From: Bacteroidales bacterium UBA1182
GTDB lineage: Bacteria; Bacteroidota; Bacteroidia; Bacteroidales; Bacteroidaceae
Length of the DNA stretch: 11,267 nucleotides
NCBI GenBank assembly: GCA_002310015.1
Contig: DBYQ01000038.1
Span: forward strand, 467 to 11,733
Direction of reading: 5' to 3'
The position numbers and the translations under genes are program-made. The stretch's first letter is position 1. Each line of letters begins with the position of its first letter. Below are positions 6,103 through 11,267 of the stretch, piece after piece. Below the pieces are notes generated by a model. The model was not told the origin of the DNA. It saw only the letters and a list, made by a program, of their open reading frames with translations, and ran no database searches.

Positions 6103-9100
6103 TTACTTTTTTGCAGGAACAAGTTTTATGATACCAATAGAATTCTCAGGCAGTGTCAGAGTGAACTGCTTCTTGATGGTTCCGTAATCCTTTGTGTGAG
6201 GTACAACAGCCTCGGTGTAACTTACGCGGTTACGGTTGCCTCCGAATCCTCCGAACGGGCCTGGACGGCCGCCGGTAACTGCTTGAGCCTGGGGCTGTGC
6301 ACCTGCAAAGCTGTTCAGGTCTCCCTGATTCTTGATCTTGGTGTCATGTGAGGAGATGAAATCAACGGTTGCTGTGTAGGCCTTCTTGTTCTGGCCCTTG
6401 CCCATGTTGATGGTCAGTTCCTTATCGGTAGCCTCGGAGTTCACAAACTTGATGTAAATCTCACCGGTCTCGGTGTCAACGGTGGGTGATGTGTAGATGC
6501 TCTTGTCTGCTTCAGCACCGTTCATTACATCGGTCATATGGAAGGCACGGTTTCCGGCCTCACTGAAGAGGGCCTGATAGTAGTAGTTGGTGGTGCGCCA
6601 CATGCCGCGGTTATCAAACCAGATAAGGTTTGAGTTCCACTTGTTGTAGCCCTTCTTGCAGAGCAGCGGTGCGTAGGCTGCCATCACAACCATATCAGAG
6701 TTACGCTCTAAGCTGGTCCAGTATGCAGCCTCAGCCATAGCCGATGCGTAATCATTGTTGCTGTTGTTGTTGGCGAACTCGCCTACGAATACGCGGGTGG
6801 GGCGCTTACGGTCATAGGTCAGACCGTCGGCACCGCGAACCTTATCGGCATTGTAACGGTCACCGTTGGTGTAGAACCACTGGTTGTTACGGTAGTAGTG
6901 CTCATCGACCACGGTGTTCTGATACTTGGTGTCTATCTCATGCATGTTGGCATTGAACTCCGGACCGTCGGCGGCAGAGCCTGCGGTTGAGACGATGATG
7001 ATATCAGGGTACTTGGCCTGCACCTCTTTATATATTATATCAAAACGCTCCCAGAACTCAGGTCCCTTGTTCTCGTTGCCTATGCCTAAGTACTTGAGAT
7101 TAAAGGGCTCGGGATGTCCCATGTCGGCACGCATCTTACCCCACTTGGTATTGGTGCCTCCGTTGCAGAACTCAATGAAATCCAGGGCATCGTTTACAAA
7201 AATGTCATGGAAACGTTTGCGGTCAGCCTCAGTCTCCAAGGGTGCAATGTACTGGTGGCCTGCAAACTGGCAGGTTACACCGTTGTTGAGCACGGGCAGG
7301 GGAGTAGCACCCAGTGACTCGGCCATAAGCAGGTATTCGTAGAATCCTACGTATTGCGAAGTCCAGTATCCCCAGTGGTTGCGGAAACCTATTCTCTCTT
7401 CCTCGGGGCCAACAGAGTTCTTCCAGAACGGCTGACCGAAGTAGTTGGTACCCTCGCTGGCGCATCCGCCGGGAAAGCGCATGAATGTGGGGTGAAGGTC
7501 GGCCAGAGCCTGCATCAGGTCCTTGCGGAACGGACCGTACTTGCCCTCCTGCCAGAGTTGTGAAGCCTCGGGCAGCAGTGTAACGTAGTCAAGCCAGAAT
7601 GTTCCGGCCTTATCGGCAATAATAGACAGGCGGCTTTCAACCGAGCGCTCGGCCTTGAGCTGACCTGTGTATTTTTTCCAGTCATTGGTCAAACGTGATA
7701 TCGTTATTGCGTTTGAGTTAGCCTTGCCGTTTTCATCTTCCAGCTGCACGGTAATAGTACCGGGATATGACTGACCGGCAAGATAGAGTGTAAGGTCATA
7801 ACTTACACCCTGCACTGCTGGTATGGAGGCCTTCTGGGTGTTGTTTGAGTAGTAACCGCGGCGGTCATTGGGGGCGGTGCCGTAGCCGTTGGCGGCTATG
7901 CCGAATCCTTGACCGGCATCCTCAATGTCAAACTTTACACTGTACTGTGCATAGCGCAGCTCATCGTCATACTTATCGTTAGGATCAAAATCATAGTAAC
8001 GTTTAAGGTCCTTTACAAGCGGCTTGTCTGCTACTGCATGTGCCTGGCCCTGTGCGCCGTCTTTCTTTATTACTGTCCAGCCAAAGAATACGGTGTCTGA
8101 GTATGAGAACTCCTTATCCTTGTCGCGTACGGGTGCATCGGGCACATTGTATGCCTGGAACGAGTGGTTCTGGATAAGCTGTGCGCAGATACCGCCGTCA
8201 AGTGACTGGTTGATATCCTCAAAGAAAATACCTGCCAGGGTGGGGCTGATCTCTATTCCAAGACCTTTCTTGGTAAGGTCAAGGGTTACTGAACGCTCCT
8301 GGACGGGCTTGAATCCCTGCAGCTGGAGCATCTTATCGGCCATACGGTAGCCCATAAGGCGCATACCCTCAGTGCTGAAGTGGAACTGGTCACCGGTGCT
8401 CTCGCAACCTAATGATGAGATTACGTAACCGTTCTTCATAACCTTGGGCAGGTTGGCCAGTACTACCTCGTTGAATGCAGCGCAAACGCCGCCCTGCTCA
8501 GCCTGCTTGAGCTCACCGGCCAGCAGAGGTATATCGTCGGGGTTCAGACCCAGGTCGTGGCAGAGGTCATCATGGATCTTCTTGAGTCGTGCGCACCACT
8601 GGTCATCATCGGGGTTGGATTCTCCCTGATGTACCAGCATACCCTTTATGACACCGCTTTTCTGAGCGATCTTGGCCATATCGACTATACGCTGGTAGCA
8701 GTTCATATCATACTCCTTGGCCATGTTTACAAGCCAGTTGCGGCTGGGGTCGGCAGCCTCCATTGCCAGATATTCCTCACAGGCATCCTTGTCCCAAAGT
8801 TCCAGTTTGGCACCGGCAACAGAGACGTTGATAACGCCTACGCGGTACTGCTCAGGGAGTTCCTCTATCATCTTGCGGCCAAAGAAATCCACAGGGCCCA
8901 TGTTGTTGCTCTGACGGCAGATAGGGGGCGTTGCGGTGTACCATTCACCCTTTACGCGGTTGTATCGCGGCATATCCACAGCCGATACAAACTGGAACCT
9001 TGGATCGTTCCAATCCTTGTCCTGATCAGCAGGAGTGGCGCCGGCCTCCATATTGGACTGGCCAAAGCATAGGTAGATAAAGAAATTGGGGTCAGGCTGC

Positions 9101-9162
9101 TGAGCCTTAAGCGACAATGTCATGAAGACTGTTGCCGCAATCATGAATAATTTTTTTCTCAT
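6103..9162 (-). CDS. Secreted two-domain enzyme: SASA/CE6-type acetylesterase fused to GH51 alpha-L-arabinofuranosidase
   Basis: The product is 1019 residues with a signal peptide at 1-20 (ending SLKA, then QQPDPN). Residues ~25-285 are an SGNH/SASA-type carbohydrate esterase (CE6-like): GQSNM with nucleophile Ser36, VHQGESN at 177-183, and DQFH with Asp258 and His261 as the remaining catalytic pair. Residues ~292-1016 are a GH51-type alpha-L-arabinofuranosidase. It opens with IEISPTLAGIFFEDINQSLDGG, followed by a beta-sandwich, carbohydrate-binding-like stretch at ~405-535. The catalytic barrel carries MRFPGG (561-566), acid/base Glu697 in GIGNE, and nucleophile Glu795 in VGEFA; a C-terminal beta domain closes the protein. 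All catalytic residues I can identify are present. Such a protein would deacetylate and remove arabinose from arabinoxylan or pectic arabinan outside the cytoplasm. A Gln/Pro/Gly-rich insert (~954-978) interrupts the C-terminal domain. The gene starts 13 bases after the mgtC-like gene and is probably its operon partner. Confidence 0.9.
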   Translation of the reverse strand: MRKKLFMIAATVFMTLSLKAQQPDPNFFIYLCFGQSNMEAGATPADQDKDWNDPRFQFVSAVDMPRYNRVKGEWYTATPPICRQSNNMGPVDFFGRKMIEELPEQYRVGVINVSVAGAKLELWDKDACEEYLAMEAADPSRNWLVNMAKEYDMNCYQRIVDMAKIAQKSGVIKGMLVHQGESNPDDDQWCARLKKIHDDLCHDLGLNPDDIPLLAGELKQAEQGGVCAAFNEVVLANLPKVMKNGYVISSLGCESTGDQFHFSTEGMRLMGYRMADKMLQLQGFKPVQERSVTLDLTKKGLGIEISPTLAGIFFEDINQSLDGGICAQLIQNHSFQAYNVPDAPVRDKDKEFSYSDTVFFGWTVIKKDGAQGQAHAVADKPLVKDLKRYYDFDPNDKYDDELRYAQYSVKFDIEDAGQGFGIAANGYGTAPNDRRGYYSNNTQKASIPAVQGVSYDLTLYLAGQSYPGTITVQLEDENGKANSNAITISRLTNDWKKYTGQLKAERSVESRLSIIADKAGTFWLDYVTLLPEASQLWQEGKYGPFRKDLMQALADLHPTFMRFPGGCASEGTNYFGQPFWKNSVGPEEERIGFRNHWGYWTSQYVGFYEYLLMAESLGATPLPVLNNGVTCQFAGHQYIAPLETEADRKRFHDIFVNDALDFIEFCNGGTNTKWGKMRADMGHPEPFNLKYLGIGNENKGPEFWERFDIIYKEVQAKYPDIIIVSTAGSAADGPEFNANMHEIDTKYQNTVVDEHYYRNNQWFYTNGDRYNADKVRGADGLTYDRKRPTRVFVGEFANNNSNNDYASAMAEAAYWTSLERNSDMVVMAAYAPLLCKKGYNKWNSNLIWFDNRGMWRTTNYYYQALFSEAGNRAFHMTDVMNGAEADKSIYTSPTVDTETGEIYIKFVNSEATDKELTINMGKGQNKKAYTATVDFISSHDTKIKNQGDLNSFAGAQPQAQAVTGGRPGPFGGFGGNRNRVSYTEAVVPHTKDYGTIKKQFTLTLPENSIGIIKLVPAKK

Positions 9163-9175
9163 AATCTATTTAGGG

Positions 9176-9661
9176 TTATTTGTTTTCTTTCTGAGCCTCT
9201 TTTTTCTCCCTTTCCTCCTGTTCCATAGCCAGTTGGCGGGAGTTGTTGTCATGGAAAAGGAATGATGATGCCAACACGAAAATTACTAAGACAGTAACCA
9301 GTATTGACACCTTGATAAGGCCTACGCCTACTGCTATACCTATTATACTGGTGGCAAAAATGCTTGCGGCTGTAGTCAGTCCGGATACATCGTATTTATT
9401 CTTGATTATCAGACCTGCGCCAATGAAACCGATACCGGTTACCACCTGTGCTGCAATACGACCGGGGTCACCGTTTATGAGGTTCAGGTTTGTCTGGCAA
9501 ATCCATATTGAAGCCAGTGTAGCCAGTGTTGATGCCATGCATATAAGCATGAAAGTCCTCATTCCTGCCGGATGCTTGTGTATATAGCGTTCTATACCGA
9601 TGGCGCACCCCAAAAGGGCACTGACCAGAATCCTTGTAATGGCGATATTCTCAGTAAGCAT
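9176..9661 (-). CDS. MgtC/SapB family inner membrane protein, short form
   Basis: The product is 161 residues and matches the N-terminal membrane domain of the MgtC/SapB family. Visible family marks are an early RILVSALLGCAIGIER, then HPAGMRTFMLI, DPGRIAAQVVTGIGFIGAG and GLTTAASIFATSIIGIAVGVG. About four to five hydrophobic segments are apparent, followed by a charged tail (QEEREKKEAQKENK). The ~70-residue cytoplasmic C-terminal domain of Salmonella-type MgtC is absent, as in many short family members. Known MgtC proteins act in magnesium-limited growth and virulence and affect the F-ATPase; the role of short homologues is poorly defined. It is the first gene of a minus-strand pair, with a -7 box 24 bases upstream. 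Why it precedes a glycan-degrading enzyme is not evident. Confidence 0.92.
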   Translation of the reverse strand: MLTENIAITRILVSALLGCAIGIERYIHKHPAGMRTFMLICMASTLATLASIWICQTNLNLINGDPGRIAAQVVTGIGFIGAGLIIKNKYDVSGLTTAASIFATSIIGIAVGVGLIKVSILVTVLVIFVLASSFLFHDNNSRQLAMEQEEREKKEAQKENK

Positions 9662-9684
9662 AATAGTCTGATTGTATAATGAAA

Positions 9685-9692
9685 CAAAGATA
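9685..9692 (-). promoter_or_regulatory. Putative -7 box (TATCTTTG) of the mgtC-like/CE6-GH51 operon
   Basis: On the minus strand TATCTTTG is an exact TAnnTTTG match, placed to give a leader of roughly 17 bases before the ATG at 9661. No clear -33 TTTG is seen about 20 bases upstream, where the heptamer repeat block begins. No similar box lies in the 13-base gap before the CE6-GH51 gene, which supports a shared transcript. Confidence 0.55.
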
Positions 9693-9700
9693 TGGTTATA

Positions 9701-9775
9701 AATTGAGAATTGAGAGTTGAGAGTTGAGAATTTGCTATTCAGCGCGTATTAATTTTCAATTTTCAATTCTCAATT
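9701..9775. repeat. Heptamer repeats in imperfect inverted arrangement
   Basis: At 9701-9728 there are four tandem 7-base units (AATTGAG twice, then AGTTGAG twice). At 9751-9775 the complementary pattern appears (AATTTTC AATTTTC AATTCTC AATT), so the two blocks can pair imperfectly around a ~20-base spacer. The block lies between two divergent genes, downstream of the phosphatase's upstream alternative ATG at 9724, which is therefore unlikely to be a real start. Similar AATTGAGA-type repeats are common in Bacteroidales intergenic DNA, to my recollection; copy number here cannot be checked. Confidence 0.75.
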
Positions 9776-9813
9776 ATTTTCCCTTTCTTTACAAACTTTT
9801 ACTAGTCATTGCT

Positions 9814-11202
9814 ATGAGAAAGATATTCATACTGTTGTCAGTGGTAATGCTGACCGTAAGCCTTAAGGCTGAGATTATTAAAAGGGACCAGGTCAATGCA
9901 AGTAACGTAAAGAAGATGGCAGGTTCAGTGTATGCATATGAGGCTCCTGCAGAACCTCTCACTCCGGCTCCCAAAGGGTTCAAACCGGTTTATCTTACAC
10001 ATTTTGGGCGCCACGGTTCGCGTTTCCTTGATAACGCATCAAACTATGACCGCCCATACAATATCCTTAAAGAGGCCGATGACGCCGGAGCATTGACCGC
10101 TTTCGGCAAGGACGTGCTGCGCCGCGTGGAGATAATCCGCGCCGAGGCTGACCAGCGTGCCGGTGACCTTACCCCTAAAGGCATGCAGCAGCATCGTGAC
10201 ATAGCCCGTCGTATGGTAGAGAACTACCCGGAACTGTTCACCAATGACAAGACCATAATGGCCCGTTCCACTACATCACACCGCGTGCTGGTGAGCGAGT
10301 ATTCGGCTCTGATGCAGATTCTGCGCATGCGTCCCAAGATAAAGTTCGATTATGACTCCAGCAACCATGACGAGCCCTGGATGTACACCGAGGATAAGGC
10401 CGTATCTGCCCATAAGCGTAAGATCAATGCGGCTGTTCAGGAGTTCAACCAGCGTCACACTCATCCCGAGCGTCTTATGAAGGCTCTTTTCAAGGATCCG
10501 GAGTACATTAAGACCGCAGGAGGGCGTGACCAGAGCAGCAGCCTGTATTCATCGCTTTATGACCTGGCGTCATACGTTCAGGGCTCCGATCCTGGTGTTG
10601 ACCTGAATGACGTTTTCACATACGATGAGTGGTATGACCTGTTCCTCATGAACAATATGCGCTGGTATTCACAGGCGGGATATTCACCGCTTACTGATAA
10701 TGTAGTGCCTTACGGTCACTGTGTTACACTGCAGAACTTCATTGATTTTGCCGATGATGCCCTGGCGGGTAACGGAGTAAGCGTGATACTGCGTTACGGT
10801 CATGAGGTTACTCTCATGTCATTCTTCTCATTGCTTGATTTGAATGATTCAGGTTACAGTACCGATGATCTGGAGAGTGTGGCCGACCATTGGGCCGCCT
10901 ACAATTACGCCTATATGGGCGGTAATGTGCAGTGGGTGTTCTTCCGCAACAAGAAGGGTGAGGTGATTGTAAAGTTCCTGCTCAATGAGGAGGAGGCCAC
11001 TTTGCCGGAATCAGTTCCTTTCTATAAGGATGCCAAGGGTAATGAACAGCGCCCGTACTATCGCTGGGAGGATGTTAAGAAGTTCTATCTGGCCAAGATT
11101 AAGTACTGGGAGGAGTTTAAGGCTAATGATGACACTCCGGTTGAGGAATCCTCTTCAAGCCGCCGTGGTTTCCGCCAGGAAATCAACACCGCAACCAATT
11201 GA
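9814..11202 (+). CDS. Secreted histidine phosphatase, branch 2 (MINPP/phytase-like)
   Basis: The product is 462 residues from the ATG at 9814. The frame is open back to 9724, but only the 9814 start gives a normal signal peptide (MRKIFILLSVVMLTVSLKA), and the longer form would be translated from the heptamer repeat block. The phosphatase core is clear: THFGRHGSRF with Arg66, His67 (phosphate-accepting) and Arg70; ARSTTSHRVLVSEY (150-163), supplying the third conserved arginine region; and YGHEV with His330-Glu331, the C-terminal catalytic His plus proton donor. An HE pair instead of the HD of classic acid phosphatases/phytases is closer to MINPP-like members. These enzymes release phosphate from inositol polyphosphates or other phosphomonoesters in the periplasm or at the surface. 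The tail (EESSSSRRGFRQ) is polar and low complexity. The actual substrate is inferred. Confidence 0.87.
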   Translation: MRKIFILLSVVMLTVSLKAEIIKRDQVNASNVKKMAGSVYAYEAPAEPLTPAPKGFKPVYLTHFGRHGSRFLDNASNYDRPYNILKEADDAGALTAFGKDVLRRVEIIRAEADQRAGDLTPKGMQQHRDIARRMVENYPELFTNDKTIMARSTTSHRVLVSEYSALMQILRMRPKIKFDYDSSNHDEPWMYTEDKAVSAHKRKINAAVQEFNQRHTHPERLMKALFKDPEYIKTAGGRDQSSSLYSSLYDLASYVQGSDPGVDLNDVFTYDEWYDLFLMNNMRWYSQAGYSPLTDNVVPYGHCVTLQNFIDFADDALAGNGVSVILRYGHEVTLMSFFSLLDLNDSGYSTDDLESVADHWAAYNYAYMGGNVQWVFFRNKKGEVIVKFLLNEEEATLPESVPFYKDAKGNEQRPYYRWEDVKKFYLAKIKYWEEFKANDDTPVEESSSSRRGFRQEINTATN

Positions 11203-11206
11203 ATTT

Positions 11207-11239
11207 GGGGCACAAAGGGGACGGTTCTTTTTGTGCCCC
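11207..11239 (+). repeat. REP-like palindrome with GGGGACGGTTC loop; may also terminate the phosphatase gene
   Basis: Ten-base perfect arms, GGGGCACAAA (11207-11216) and TTTGTGCCCC (11230-11239), enclose a 13-base loop GGGGACGGTTCTT. This begins 5 bases after the phosphatase stop codon. The pattern 'hairpin around GGGGACGGTTC' resembles REP/palindromic elements that I recall accompanying REP-associated Y1 transposases in several phyla. No transposase is visible before the window ends. Without a T-tract after the stem, a terminator role is only possible, not shown. Confidence 0.6.
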
Positions 11240-11267
11240 TCTTCCAAGAGAACTTTTGGGGTATCAG

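Noticed and set aside
8557..9072. Plus-strand 171-codon open frame within the CE6-GH51 gene
   Set aside because: It is fully antisense to a strongly supported enzyme domain and shows no family features.
9701..9775. CRISPR array
   Set aside because: Units are 7 bases with no unique spacers, and no cas genes are present.
9724..9813. N-terminal extension of the phosphatase to an ATG at 9724
   Set aside because: It would translate the heptamer repeat block and push the signal peptide 30 residues inward.

Overview
The window looks like chromosomal DNA from a plant-fibre-using member of the Bacteroidales (Bacteroides/Prevotella type). Three things support this: the families present (a GH127/GH146-type protein, a two-domain esterase plus GH51 arabinofuranosidase, and a regulatory-domain/plug/barrel outer membrane protein); A-rich leaders without Shine-Dalgarno sequences; and TAnnTTTG-type -7 boxes just upstream of two genes. 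The exact genus cannot be read from the sequence.

Layout. At the left edge, on the minus strand, is the 5' part of a secreted GH127/GH146-type beta-L-arabinofuranosidase-like gene (1-341). It lies 37 bases downstream of a lipoprotein-type alpha/beta-hydrolase esterase gene (379-1182). A 218-base divergent gap separates the esterase from a plus-strand 1070-residue outer membrane beta-barrel protein (1401-4613), which has two glycine-rich stretches and a strong intrinsic terminator (4637-4674). An unrecognised plus-strand gene follows (4705-5922) with its own putative promoter. Its product is mostly helical and carries a perfect lipobox buried at residue 121. Convergent to it is a minus-strand operon: a short MgtC/SapB-family membrane protein (9176-9661) followed after 13 bases by a 1019-residue secreted enzyme (6103-9162) that joins a SASA/CE6-type acetylesterase to a GH51 alpha-L-arabinofuranosidase. 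The right end holds a secreted branch-2 histidine phosphatase (MINPP/phytase-like, 9814-11202), followed by a REP-like palindrome.

Functional picture. The GH127/146-like protein, the esterase and the acetylesterase-GH51 enzyme fit removal of arabinose and ester groups from arabinoxylan, arabinan or pectic side chains. The phosphatase would release phosphate from phytate-like plant compounds. No SusC/SusD pair, sigma/anti-sigma pair or hybrid two-component regulator is present, so this is not a complete polysaccharide utilization locus.

The most unusual element is the 155-base structure at 5943-6097, between the two convergent genes. A perfect 27-bp inverted repeat encloses a 7-bp hairpin and a hairpin that can reach 29 bp. 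The wobble pairs in the long hairpin are all favourable only in RNA copied as the plus strand. It may be a structured RNA or terminator, or a MITE-like element. Other points to check are the buried lipobox, 21-bp tandem repeats in the outer membrane protein gene, a heptamer repeat block at 9701-9775, and the REP-like palindrome at 11207-11239.
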